Source: Sulfuricellaceae bacterium (GTDB lineage: Bacteria; Pseudomonadota; Gammaproteobacteria; Burkholderiales; UBA9220). From it: a DNA stretch of 8,076 nucleotides. Location: positions 1 through 8,076 of the forward strand of contig JAIOJO010000046.1 in the NCBI GenBank assembly GCA_019911985.1, given 5' to 3'. The first letter of the stretch is position 1. The number at the start of each line of letters is the position of its first letter. The notes under the pieces are model-generated. The model saw nothing but the letters and a program-made list of their open reading frames with translations, was not told where the DNA came from and made no database searches. Both the position numbers and the translations under genes were made by a program. This document shows, one piece after another, positions 1 through 6,569 of this stretch.

Positions 1-29
1 TGGAATAGTTTGTCTTCGACCTTGATCAT
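1..29 (-). CDS. fixX: FixX, ferredoxin-like protein (5' end only)
   Basis: Only the first nine or so codons are in the window. They read M-I-K-V-E-D-K-L-F, which resembles the usual FixX amino terminus. The ATG overlaps the fixC stop codon as ATGA, and a GGAGG Shine-Dalgarno sequence lies about 8 nt upstream inside fixC, so translation is probably coupled. In FixABCX complexes FixX carries the Fe-S clusters that take electrons from FixC towards quinone. The identification rests on position after fixC, the overlap and this short peptide. The cluster-binding cysteines are outside the window and cannot be checked. Confidence 0.8.
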
Positions 30-1324
30 TCGAAAGCCCTCCACATTTTAAATGCATCGCCCATAAGGCCGAACAGCGAACGCTTGCCGACGAAATTGCG
101 GCGGATTTCGCGTTCCTTGGTTTTTTTGTCCACGCCGTCCACGGTCAGCATGGAATGCGCGGCGCCGTTGAGCAGCTCCGGGTAAGTGGTAAAGAACTGC
201 GGGTTTTTATGCAGAATTTGCGGCAGATTCTTGTATTTTTTCAAGTCCTTGATCACGAAGCTGCTGTCGAGCTTTTCGCGGTAAAGACCTAGATTGGCGC
301 TGCTCATGGCTTTGCCGTCGGCCTTCAGCTCGATGACCGTTTCCGCCGCCAAGCGGCCCGAGGTCATCGCCAGATTGGAGCCTTCGCGGTGGACGGCGTT
401 CACGAACATCGCCGCATCGCCGACCATCATCCAGCCGTCGCCGAAAATCTGCGGGATGGCCTTGTAGCCGCCTTCCGGGATCAAGTGCGCGGTGTATTCC
501 TTCATTTCGCCGCCGGCGATGATGGGCTGGATGGCCGGGTGTTTTTTCATGTGCTCCAGCAGCGCATAGGGCGTGGTTTTTTGTTCGCGGAAGTCGGACA
601 GCATGCAGCCCACGCCGATCGTGATGGATTCCTTGTTGGTGTAGAGGAAGCCGGTTCCCATCATGCCTTGGGTGATTTTCCCCACCATCTCGATCACCAC
701 GCCTTGGTCGCCGGTGATGTTGAAGCGCTCCTCGACCTTTTCCTGCGGCAGGAAATGGATTTCCTTGACCGCCAGCGCGACGTCCTTGGGGTCGAGTTCC
801 GCGTGGAAACCGGCCTTCTTGGCGAGCAGCGAATTCACCCCGTCCGCCAGCACCACGATGTCGGCATAGATCGAACCGCCTTCGCGGTCGGTTTGCACGC
901 CGATCACGCGCTTGCCGTCGAGCAGCAGGTCGGTGACGGTGGTTTCGCATACCAGCAAGGCGCCCGCTTCCTGCACCTTGCCCGAGAACCACTTGTCGAA
1001 CTGGGCGCGGATGATGGTGTAGCGGTTGTAGGGCGGCTTGTTGAAGTCGTTGGAACGGTAGGTGGAGCCGATATAGGATTCGTCGTCCAGCACCCACATT
1101 TGCTGTTCCACGATATGGCGCTCCAGCGGGGCGTCCTCGCGGAAATCGGGAATGATCTGCTCCAGCGCGTCCGAATAAAGGATGGCGCCCTGCACGTTTT
1201 TCGAGCCGGAGTATTCGCCCCGCTCCAATTGCAGCACCTTGAGGCCGGCCTTGGCCAGGGTGTAGGCCGCCGCATTGCCGGAGGGGCCGCCGCCGACCAC
1301 GATTGCGTCGAATTTTTCGTCCAT
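26..1324 (-). CDS. fixC: FixC, FAD-dependent electron-transfer oxidoreductase
   Basis: This 432-residue protein is the flavoprotein dehydrogenase of the FixABCX complex, related to ETF:quinone oxidoreductase. It takes the high-potential electrons from FixAB and passes them with FixX to quinone, while the low-potential branch reduces ferredoxin or flavodoxin for nitrogenase. The amino terminus has the FAD-binding Rossmann motif GGGPSG at residues 11-16 with an acidic residue (E34) at the end of the second strand. A second FAD motif, GDAAMF, is at 302-307, followed by the AVHREGSNLAMTSGRLAAE helix region. Length and layout are normal for FixC, and no membrane segment is apparent. The start is supported by AAGGAG six nt before the ATG. 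The gene lies 57 bp after fixB and overlaps fixX by 4 bp. A general ETF-QO homologue is the alternative, but the fixAB-nifW context favours FixC. Confidence 0.96.
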   Translation of the reverse strand: MDEKFDAIVVGGGPSGNAAAYTLAKAGLKVLQLERGEYSGSKNVQGAILYSDALEQIIPDFREDAPLERHIVEQQMWVLDDESYIGSTYRSNDFNKPPYNRYTIIRAQFDKWFSGKVQEAGALLVCETTVTDLLLDGKRVIGVQTDREGGSIYADIVVLADGVNSLLAKKAGFHAELDPKDVALAVKEIHFLPQEKVEERFNITGDQGVVIEMVGKITQGMMGTGFLYTNKESITIGVGCMLSDFREQKTTPYALLEHMKKHPAIQPIIAGGEMKEYTAHLIPEGGYKAIPQIFGDGWMMVGDAAMFVNAVHREGSNLAMTSGRLAAETVIELKADGKAMSSANLGLYREKLDSSFVIKDLKKYKNLPQILHKNPQFFTTYPELLNGAAHSMLTVDGVDKKTKEREIRRNFVGKRSLFGLMGDAFKMWRAFE

Positions 1325-1346
1325 GTTGTTCTCCTTGCTAGTCCAT

Positions 1347-1368
1347 CTCCACCGAGCAGCCGGTGGAG
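1347..1368. other. Hairpin in the fixB-fixC gap
   Basis: A perfect 8-bp stem (CTCCACCG / CGGTGGAG) with a 6-nt loop sits in the 57-bp gap between the fixB stop and the fixC ribosome-binding site. This is the longest gap inside the nifV-fixX run. There is no following T-tract, so it does not look like an intrinsic terminator. It could shield an mRNA end or adjust the ratio of FixAB to FixC, which is inference. Confidence 0.5.
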
Positions 1369-1381
1369 CAGGGGGTTGTCT

Positions 1382-2485
1382 TTAGCCTGCCAGTTTCGCG
1401 GTCGCGAGGTGCTGGCGGAACGCCTCGGTGAGCGCCGGCAAGATGGTCATCGCATTGCCGACGATGCCGTAAGTGGCGAAATCGAAAATCGGCGCGTTCG
1501 GGTCGCTGTTGATGGCGATGATCACGTCCGAGGCTTCCATGCCGACGCGGTGCTGCACCGCGCCGGAAATGCCCGCCGCGATATACAGCTTGGGGCGCAC
1601 CGTCTTGCCCGATTGCCCGACTTGGCGGTCGGCTTCCACCCAGCCGTCCTGCACCAGCGGCCGGGTGGCGCCGACTTCGGCGCCGAGAACCTTGGCCAGT
1701 TCCCAGATGAGGTGGAAGTTTTCCGGTTTTTTCAGCCCGCGCCCGCCCGCCACGATGATGTCGGCAAAGGCCAGTTGCGGTTTGTCTTGCAGATTGTCGG
1801 GTATGAATTCCAGCACTTTGGTGATGATGGATGCCTCCACTATGCCCAAGGGATGTTCGACGATGCGGCCGCTGCGGCTTTCGTCGCGCTCCGGCATGGC
1901 CATCACGCGCGGCCGTACCGTCGCCATTTGCGGCCGGTAGTTGAGGGTCACGATGGTGCACAGCAGGCTGCCGCCGAAGGTCGGGCGGGTCGCGGCCAGG
2001 CTGCGGTTTTCCGGGTCGATGGCGAGTTCGGTGCAGTCGGCGGTCAGCCCCGTCTGCAGCGTGGTGGCGACGCTGCCCGCCAAGTCGCGGCCCTGGGTGG
2101 TCGCGCCCAGCAGAAGAATTTCCGGCTGGTAGCGGTTGACCAAGTCGGTCAAGCCCTTGGTGAAGGGCTCGTTGCGGTAGTCCTTCAGCAGCTCGTCTTC
2201 CATCAGGTAGCACAGGTCGGCGCCGTGGCGGAAGGCTTCCGCGCAGAAGCTGCGGCTCATGTCGCCCGGCGTGCCCAAAACCACGCCAGCCAGTTCCACG
2301 CCCAGCTTGTCGGCCAGCTTGCGGCCCTCGCCCAGCAGTTCCCAGGAAACCGTATGCACTTTCCCCCGCTCGTGTTCGATGAACACCCAGACGCCTTTAT
2401 AGGCGGCCAAGGCCGGGTCTAGTTCGAATTTCCGACGGCCCGCCGGCTTTTTGGGGGCTTGACTCGTTTCGTTGGCGTCGCTCAT
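1382..2485 (-). CDS. fixB: FixB, electron-transfer flavoprotein alpha subunit
   Basis: A 367-residue ETF-alpha family protein that pairs with FixA. Residues about 31-200 form the amino-terminal nucleotide-binding-like domain (starting GVWVFIEHERG). The carboxy-terminal FAD domain shows the signature stretches IVAGGRGLKKPENF (244-257), AAGISGAVQHRVGM (303-316) and SDPNAPIFDFATYGIVGN (327-344). The final motif has FATYG where many ETF-alpha proteins have a D-Y-G form. The first 20 residues are a Lys/Arg-rich extension. I chose the ATG at 2485 because AAGGA stands six nt before it. An upstream TTG at 2503 would add six residues but lacks comparable support. The gap to fixA is 24 bp. FixAB binds the FADs that oxidise NADH and split electrons for nitrogenase reduction. 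Confidence 0.96.
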   Translation of the reverse strand: MSDANETSQAPKKPAGRRKFELDPALAAYKGVWVFIEHERGKVHTVSWELLGEGRKLADKLGVELAGVVLGTPGDMSRSFCAEAFRHGADLCYLMEDELLKDYRNEPFTKGLTDLVNRYQPEILLLGATTQGRDLAGSVATTLQTGLTADCTELAIDPENRSLAATRPTFGGSLLCTIVTLNYRPQMATVRPRVMAMPERDESRSGRIVEHPLGIVEASIITKVLEFIPDNLQDKPQLAFADIIVAGGRGLKKPENFHLIWELAKVLGAEVGATRPLVQDGWVEADRQVGQSGKTVRPKLYIAAGISGAVQHRVGMEASDVIIAINSDPNAPIFDFATYGIVGNAMTILPALTEAFRQHLATAKLAG

Positions 2486-2491
2486 GGTAAT

Positions 2492-2496
2492 TCCTT
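2492..2496 (-). promoter_or_regulatory. fixB ribosome-binding site
   Basis: AAGGA, six nt before the ATG at 2485. It selects this ATG over the upstream in-frame TTG at 2503. Confidence 0.7.
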
Positions 2497-2509
2497 TTCT
2501 CAATAAGCC

Positions 2510-3355
2510 TTAGTTAGCCGATTTGCCGATTTCGCGCTGCAACTGGGGATGCTGGGTGAACATCTTGGCCAGCAAGGTTACGGCGAGGTCCTTCGGCTGG
2601 TTGCTCTCGGTGTCGATGATTTCGGCCTTGACCGTTTTCGCCGTCGGCGCGAACACTTTGCTGACGATGGTGGGCGAACCCTTCAGGCCGGTTTTGGTGA
2701 TGTCCTCGATGCCGGCGCCGTCCTTGTCCCAGACCTTGAGCGGGTAGCGCGCGGCGCGGAACATATTCGCCATGGTGGCGAAGCGCATTTCGTTATTGCC
2801 TTCGAGCACGGTGACCAGGCAAGGCAGCTTGGTGCGCAGCACTTGTACGCCGCCTTCGGCGCGGCGTTCCACGGTGATTTCCCGGTTTTCCATGTCCAGC
2901 GCCGGTATGCTGGAAACGTAGGTCAGCAATTGCATGTCGAGCCGCTTGGCGATGCCCGGCCCGACCTGGGCGGTGTCGCCATCTATGGTTTGCTTGCCCG
3001 CGAACACCATGTCCACCGGCATGTCCTTCTGGATTTGGCGTATCGCCGAAGCCAAGGCGTAGCTGGTGGCGAGGGTATCCGATCCGGCGAAAACGCGGTC
3101 GGTGACCAGGATCGCATCGTCGGCGCCGAAGGAAATGGCTTTGCGCAACGCGGCTTCCGCCTGGGGCGGCCCCATCGACAGCACGGTTACGCGCCCGCCG
3201 TATTTGTCCTTGAGGCGCAGCGCTTCTTCCAGCGAATACAAATCGTAGGGATTGACGATGGCCGGGACGCCCTGGCGCATGATGGTGTTGGTCACCGGAT
3301 GTACCCGGATTTGGGCGCTGTCCGGCACTTGTTTGATGCAAACGACGATGTGCAT
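2510..3355 (-). CDS. fixA: FixA, electron-transfer flavoprotein beta subunit
   Basis: A 281-residue ETF-beta family protein that forms the heterodimer with FixB. In FixABCX-type complexes this subunit carries the bifurcating FAD that is reduced by NADH. The amino terminus MHIVVCIKQVPD is typical. The nucleotide-binding stretch AGKQTIDGDTAQVGP is at 119-133, and the ETF-beta signature VERRAEGGVQVLRTKLPCLV is at about 162-181. Length is normal for FixA. The start is well supported by AGGAG seven nt before the ATG. The stop TAA lies 24 bp before fixB, and the gene begins 10 bp after nifW, so it is inside the same transcript. The nif-linked context separates it from the ETF of fatty-acid oxidation. 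Confidence 0.96.
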   Translation of the reverse strand: MHIVVCIKQVPDSAQIRVHPVTNTIMRQGVPAIVNPYDLYSLEEALRLKDKYGGRVTVLSMGPPQAEAALRKAISFGADDAILVTDRVFAGSDTLATSYALASAIRQIQKDMPVDMVFAGKQTIDGDTAQVGPGIAKRLDMQLLTYVSSIPALDMENREITVERRAEGGVQVLRTKLPCLVTVLEGNNEMRFATMANMFRAARYPLKVWDKDGAGIEDITKTGLKGSPTIVSKVFAPTAKTVKAEIIDTESNQPKDLAVTLLAKMFTQHPQLQREIGKSAN

Positions 3356-3365
3356 GGTTGTTCTC

Positions 3366-3701
3366 CTATAGGCCCTTGTGCGAAGGCAGCGTGGTGCGCA
3401 GCTTATCCAGCGGGATGCTTTGACCGTCCTGGTCCTGGAATACCTTGAAGACTTTTTCCTGCGCCGCCGAGGAATTCACGAAATCGCCGTAGGCGCGGGC
3501 CAGCAGTTCCTTGCAGGTATCCCATAAGGCGGTGTCGTCCATCGTGGAGGTGCCCGGCGTCTTGCGCAGGTATTGGTTGAAGCGCTTCAGGATGTGCAGG
3601 CGGTTGACGTGCACCACGGCCTGGTCGTATTCGACGGAGAAGAAATCGAGGAATTCTTCCGCCGCCGACAGCGCGCTCATTTTATTAATCAAATCGCTCA
3701 T
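3366..3701 (-). CDS. nifW: NifW, nitrogenase-stabilizing/protective protein
   Basis: A small soluble protein of 111 residues. NifW is known to associate with the MoFe protein and to help protect or mature it, particularly under oxygen; its exact mechanism is unsettled. Recognition rests on the conserved block running from SAAEEFLDFFSVEYD through VHVNRLHILKRFNQYL, followed by a second helical half with Y-G-D-F-V. Length is normal for the family. Two adjacent ATG codons are possible, at 3704 and 3701. The GGAG at 3708-3711 is only 3 nt from the first but 6 nt from the second, so I chose 3701. The gene is 17 bp after cysE and 10 bp before fixA, as expected of an internal operon gene. Confidence 0.93.
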   Translation of the reverse strand: MSDLINKMSALSAAEEFLDFFSVEYDQAVVHVNRLHILKRFNQYLRKTPGTSTMDDTALWDTCKELLARAYGDFVNSSAAQEKVFKVFQDQDGQSIPLDKLRTTLPSHKGL

Positions 3702-3707
3702 CATTTT

Positions 3708-3711
3708 CTCC
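3708..3711 (-). promoter_or_regulatory. nifW ribosome-binding site
   Basis: GGAG, spaced 3 nt from the ATG at 3704 and 6 nt from the ATG at 3701. The spacing favours the second ATG as the start. Confidence 0.55.
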
Positions 3712-3718
3712 GCTCAGG

Positions 3719-4513
3719 TCAGTGGTTGGTTCGTCCCTTGGGCTTCGTCCGTTGCGTGGACGGTCCGCAGAGATCGGTAGTGCAAAGGTCGCAGTCGCTG
3801 GACGGCTCCAATTGGGGTGAAAGTTCGGCGAGGCGAGCTTCGAGTTCGGCGATGCGCTCCAGCATGCAGGAAATCGCCTTGCCGACCGGGTCAGGCATCA
3901 AATGGTGGTCCAGGTCGATGCCGTGCCGGGTGATGCGCCTATGCTCGACCGGCAGCACCACGCGGCCGGGTATGCCGACCACGGTCATGTCGCCGGGAAC
4001 GTCCTGGATCACCACCGAGTTCGCGCCGATACGGGCGTTTCTGCCGACGCTGATGGGGCCGAGTATCTTGGCACCGGCGCCGACCACCACGCCGTTTTCC
4101 AGCGTCGGGTGGCGCTTGCCCGGATTCCACGAGACGCCGCCCAGCGTGACGCCGTGGTAGAGCGTCACGTCGTCGCCGATTTCGGCGGTTTCGCCGATCA
4201 CCACGCCGCAGCCGTGGTCGATAAAGAGGCGACGGCCGATGGCCGCGCCCGGATGGATGTCGATCTGGGTCAGGAAGCGCGCCAGGTAACTCAGAAAACG
4301 CGCCGTCGAGCGCCAGCCGCGCTGCCACAATCCATAGGCCAGGCGGTGGGCGAAGAGGGCATGGATGCCGGGGTAGGTGAAGAACACTTCCCAGCGGTTG
4401 CGCGCCGCCGGGTCGCGCTCGAAGACGCAGGCCATATCTTCCCGCAACAGGCCGAACAGGCTAGGGCGGCTGGCGGCTAGGGCGCTTATTTCGTCGCGGG
4501 CGATGGAGTCCAT
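3719..4513 (-). CDS. cysE: Serine O-acetyltransferase, nif-linked
   Basis: This 264-residue enzyme makes O-acetyl-L-serine from serine and acetyl-CoA, the precursor of cysteine. Residues 1-80 are the helical amino-terminal domain. From about 84 there is a left-handed beta-helix of hexapeptide repeats (IDIHPGAAIG, VVIGETAEIG, VVVGAGAKILG, ARIGANSVV). The catalytic pair is visible as D85 (in DIHP) and H100 (in DHGCG), 15 residues apart as in E. coli CysE, with the third histidine in RHP at 135. The HGVTLGG form at 120-126 matches EpsC-type enzymes. After a short helix (about 215-232, coiled-coil-like) there is a polar tail with Cys241, Cys244 and Cys249. AGGAA precedes the ATG by 5 nt. The start is 13 bp after nifV. 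A nifV-cysE-nifW order is known from other diazotrophs, where the extra enzyme supplies cysteine for Fe-S cluster synthesis. Confidence 0.95.
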   Translation of the reverse strand: MDSIARDEISALAASRPSLFGLLREDMACVFERDPAARNRWEVFFTYPGIHALFAHRLAYGLWQRGWRSTARFLSYLARFLTQIDIHPGAAIGRRLFIDHGCGVVIGETAEIGDDVTLYHGVTLGGVSWNPGKRHPTLENGVVVGAGAKILGPISVGRNARIGANSVVIQDVPGDMTVVGIPGRVVLPVEHRRITRHGIDLDHHLMPDPVGKAISCMLERIAELEARLAELSPQLEPSSDCDLCTTDLCGPSTQRTKPKGRTNH

Positions 4514-4526
4514 TGTCGTTCCTGTC

Positions 4527-5666
4527 TCAGGAGTGGACCGCTTGGCAAGGCGCGGTTTCCAAATAAAAGCGTTCGAGTTCGGTCGAGCCGGGCGTGTGCT
4601 TGGTCAGCATGGCGTAGTCGCGGATGCGGTCCAGAATGGCTTTGGCGTGAAACTCGGAGAGCGCGATGCCGAGGTCGGCATAGGCCTTCATCACGGCCTT
4701 GGTGCCCGAGTGCTTGCCCAGCACCAGGCGATGTTCGCGCCCCACTTCCGCCGGGGCGAAATTTTCGTAGTTGGCCCTATGCTTGATCAGCCCATCCACG
4801 TGGATGCCCGCTTCGTGGGTGAAAACGCCGTCGCCGACGATGCTCTTGTTGGCGGACACGGGGCGCCCCGAGGCGGCCGCAACGAGACTGGATATTTCCG
4901 GGAACTGGCGGGTATCGATCCCGGTTTCGATGCCGTACAAGTGGCGCAATCCCATCACGGCCTCTTCCAGCGGGGCGTTGCCGGCGCGTTCGCCGAGACC
5001 GTTGACGGTGGTATTGATATGGGTCGCGCCGCCGATGACCGCGGCCAGGGTATTCGCGGTCGCCAAACCGAGGTCGTCGTGGGCATGCATTTCGATTTCG
5101 ATGTCCAGCGCCTCGTCGAGGCGGCGGATGCGGCTGAAGGTCGTGAAGGGGTCGAGAAGCCCCAAGGTGTCGGCAAAGCGGAAGCGGCGCGCGCCCGCCG
5201 CTTGCGCCGCTTCCGCCACTTGCAAGAGAAAGTCCGGATCGGCGCGGGAGGCGTCTTCGCCGCCGACGCAAACTTCCAGGCCTAAATCCCGTGCGTCGGA
5301 AACGTAGCGGGCTATCGTCGCCAGCACCCATTGCCGGTCCCGGTTGATTTTGTGCTGGATATGCAGGTCGGACACCGGAATGGAGAGGTTGACGATATGC
5401 GCGCCGCATTGCGCCGCCGCGGCCAAGTCTTCGCTGCGCATCCGTCCCCACACCATCAGGCTGGCGGGCAGGCCCAGCGCGGCAATCGCGGCGATGGTTT
5501 CGCGCTCTTCGCGGCCCATGATCGGGATGCCGACTTCCAGTTCGGGAACGCCGGCCGCGCACAAGGCGCGGGCAATGGAAATTTTCTCTTCCGCGGTAAA
5601 CGTCACTCCGGCGGTTTGTTCCCCGTCCCGGAGCGTCGTGTCGTTAATAATCGCTGTGAGTGCCAT
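4527..5666 (-). CDS. nifV: NifV, homocitrate synthase
   Basis: A 379-residue enzyme that condenses acetyl-CoA with 2-oxoglutarate to homocitrate, the organic ligand of the nitrogenase FeMo-cofactor. It has the DRE-TIM barrel features of the family: DTTLRDGEQ at 9-17, the HAH metal-binding pair at 194 and 196 within EMHAHDDLG, and NTTVNGLGERAGNAPLEE at 218-235. The carboxy-terminal part includes GDGVFTHEAGIHVDGL and LGKHSGTKAV. Length is normal for NifV and shorter than isopropylmalate synthases that carry a regulatory domain. The ATG at 5666 is preceded by AGGCGG at about 5 nt. It is the first gene after a sigma-54 promoter and NifA site. Homocitrate synthase for lysine synthesis or LeuA are alternatives, but both are unlikely here given length and context. 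Confidence 0.96.
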   Translation of the reverse strand: MALTAIINDTTLRDGEQTAGVTFTAEEKISIARALCAAGVPELEVGIPIMGREERETIAAIAALGLPASLMVWGRMRSEDLAAAAQCGAHIVNLSIPVSDLHIQHKINRDRQWVLATIARYVSDARDLGLEVCVGGEDASRADPDFLLQVAEAAQAAGARRFRFADTLGLLDPFTTFSRIRRLDEALDIEIEMHAHDDLGLATANTLAAVIGGATHINTTVNGLGERAGNAPLEEAVMGLRHLYGIETGIDTRQFPEISSLVAAASGRPVSANKSIVGDGVFTHEAGIHVDGLIKHRANYENFAPAEVGREHRLVLGKHSGTKAVMKAYADLGIALSEFHAKAILDRIRDYAMLTKHTPGSTELERFYLETAPCQAVHS

Positions 5667-5703
5667 CGCAACCGCCTACAAAATTGATTCTCGATTATCC
5701 TTC

Positions 5704-5719
5704 AGCAATTCCCGTTCCA
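5704..5719 (-). promoter_or_regulatory. Sigma-54 (-24/-12) promoter of the nifV operon
   Basis: On the minus strand the sequence is TGGAACG-GGAA-TTGCT, against the consensus TGGCACG-N4-TTGCW: one mismatch, with exact GG-to-GC spacing. The invariant GG is at 5718-5717 and the GC at 5706-5705. The predicted transcription start is near 5693, leaving a leader of about 27 nt before nifV. Sigma-54 promoters need an enhancer-binding activator; the NifA-type site at 5813-5828 fits that role. The A+T-rich spacer (about 5725-5770) suits DNA bending by IHF, although I found only a weak candidate (AATCATGAATATA, 5749-5761). Confidence 0.88.
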
Positions 5720-5812
5720 GCCGTGTGATTATTTGTTTTAACATTAGAAATCATGAATATACAAAATTTACGGAAGAGGTGGACTCGGCGCGGCAGGGCG
5801 ATTGTTGGACTT

Positions 5813-5828
5813 TGTAGGGTTTGCGACA
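5813..5828. promoter_or_regulatory. NifA upstream activator sequence
   Basis: A perfect TGT-N10-ACA palindrome (TGT-AGGGTTTGCG-ACA), which also fits the tighter form TGT-N4-T-N5-ACA. It lies about 108 bp upstream of the -12 element of the sigma-54 promoter, within the normal working distance for NifA. It is the only perfect match I found between nifV and the repeat at 5853. Confidence 0.82.
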
Positions 5829-5852
5829 GGGGCGGGATGAGAAGGAAATGGG

Positions 5853-5926
5853 CCGTAGGAGCGGACTCTTGGACGCGAATTCGGGATTTGGCGCAAGGTG
5901 TCGCGGCCAGGAGGCCGCTCCTACGG
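5853..5926. repeat. REP-like palindrome after fdx
   Basis: Arms 5853-5878 and 5901-5926 pair over 26 positions with three mismatches; the outer 12 bp (CCGTAGGAGCGG / CCGCTCCTACGG) are perfect. The loop is 22 nt. GTAGGAGCGG...CCGCTCCTAC ends are typical of the dispersed REP-type palindromes of many gammaproteobacteria, which are mobilised by RAYT transposases. The hairpin begins 8 nt after the fdx stop codon. It could act as an mRNA stabiliser or weak terminator, but no T-tract follows. It separates fdx from the NifA site by 24 bp. Confidence 0.75.
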
Positions 5927-5934
5927 GAAAGGAA

Positions 5935-6270
5935 TCAGCCTTCCTTGATCATATTGACGGTGTAGCGGGGGATTTCGATCAGCAAGTCGTGCTCCGCCAC
6001 CCTCACTTGGCACGCTAGGCGCGACGCGGGTTCCAAGCCCCACGCCTTGTCCAGCAGATCGTCCTCGATTTCCTCCGAGGGCGCGAGGGTATTGAGCCCC
6101 TCGCGCACGATGACGTGGCAGGTGGTGCAGGCGCAGGACATTTCGCAGGCATGCTCGATGTGGATGCCGTTTTGGCACAGCGTGTCGCACAGCGACAGGC
6201 CCGGCTTGGCGTCCAGGACTCGGCCCTTGGGGCAGAGTTCGGGGTGGGGCAGCACGGTGATTTTGGGCAT
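5935..6270 (-). CDS. fdx: ISC [2Fe-2S] ferredoxin
   Basis: A 111-residue adrenodoxin-type ferredoxin of the Fe-S cluster assembly (ISC) system, which supplies electrons for cluster building on IscU. The cluster ligands are Cys42, Cys48 and Cys51 (C-x5-C-x2-C in HACEMSCACTTC) and Cys87, at the same positions as in E. coli Fdx, which has the same length. The conserved non-ligand Cys46 is also present. I chose the ATG at 6270 because it gives the standard start MPKITVLPH. The frame stays open upstream into the repeat, but that part looks non-coding. The ribosome-binding site is weak (a GAG about 9-11 nt upstream). The usual neighbour hscA is displaced by a 300-bp element, and no iscX is seen downstream. 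Confidence 0.95.
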   Translation of the reverse strand: MPKITVLPHPELCPKGRVLDAKPGLSLCDTLCQNGIHIEHACEMSCACTTCHVIVREGLNTLAPSEEIEDDLLDKAWGLEPASRLACQVRVAEHDLLIEIPRYTVNMIKEG

Positions 6271-6286
6271 GGGGTTTTTCTCGGGG

Positions 6287-6567
6287 CTCGTTAATGAATA
6301 ATTTGGACATACGTTGCCGCGTATTCGGGATGGCCGCAAGCCTTGCAACGCCGCAGACGCCCGAATACGCCGCAACCCTTCGGGTTGGGGCCGCTTTGGG
6401 CGCAGGCCACACCCGCAAGGGGTGGGCCAGGGTTGTAAAGCTGCTGAAGCGGCAACAACCCTGCTCAGGCGCAAGACGCGCGGTTGTGCTATCCGCAACA
6501 AGCGGTTTGTAACGCCAGGATGCGCCCAAAGCGGCCCCAGCGTATGCCCAAATTATTCATTAACGAG
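6287..6567. mobile_element. MITE-like structured inverted-repeat element between hscA and fdx
   Basis: The ends 6287-6313 and 6541-6567 are inverted copies of each other over 27 bp with one mismatch (A6307 against C6547). Pairing continues outwards, with four mispaired positions, to 6278 and 6576. Inside is a second perfect 18-bp inverted pair (6387-6404 with 6521-6538). Smaller hairpins include 6319-6329 with 6360-6370 (GCGTATTCGGG, perfect 11 bp), CAGGGTTGT with ACAACCCTG (6428-6463), GCGC-N5-GCGC (6469-6481) and CCGC-N5-GCGG (6493-6505). No transposase or other coding capacity is visible, and I could not identify a target-site duplication. A non-autonomous element (MITE) is the most likely reading; a structured intergenic RNA is the alternative. 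It fills the whole interval between the two genes. Confidence 0.65.
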
Positions 6568-6569
6568 TC

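Noticed and set aside
207..1097. Long minus-strand frame within fixC, and similar ones inside fixB, fixA, cysE and nifV
   Set aside because: Arg/Pro/Gly-rich low-complexity translations in alternative frames of real genes; no ribosome-binding sites or motifs.
1347..1368. Intrinsic terminator between fixB and fixC
   Set aside because: No U-tract follows the stem, and a strong ribosome-binding site for fixC comes directly after.
389..2422. A 677-codon open frame on the plus strand opposite fixB and fixC
   Set aside because: It is antisense to two well-identified genes, its composition is rich in His, Asp, Val and Gly as expected from a mirrored GC-rich codon pattern, and it shows no family motif.
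2486..2503. Upstream TTG start for fixB
   Set aside because: The ATG at 2485 has AAGGA at ideal spacing and gives the usual FixB beginning; the TTG would encode part of the ribosome-binding region.
5749..5761. IHF site between the NifA site and the promoter
   Set aside because: The best candidate has two mismatches to the core consensus, so it was not listed as a feature; only the A+T-rich character is supported.
5753..6018. Small plus-strand open frames across the nifV upstream region
   Set aside because: They run through the activator site and REP palindrome, have no recognisable family and are partly antisense to fdx.
6271..6501. Upstream in-frame extension of fdx giving a 188-residue protein
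   Set aside because: The extra 77 residues are encoded by the hairpin-rich repeat, are Arg/Ala-rich and match nothing in the ferredoxin family; the ATG at 6270 gives the standard length.
6287..6567. CRISPR array or integron attC-like array
   Set aside because: There are no regularly spaced direct repeats with unique spacers; the pairs are inverted and of different sequences.
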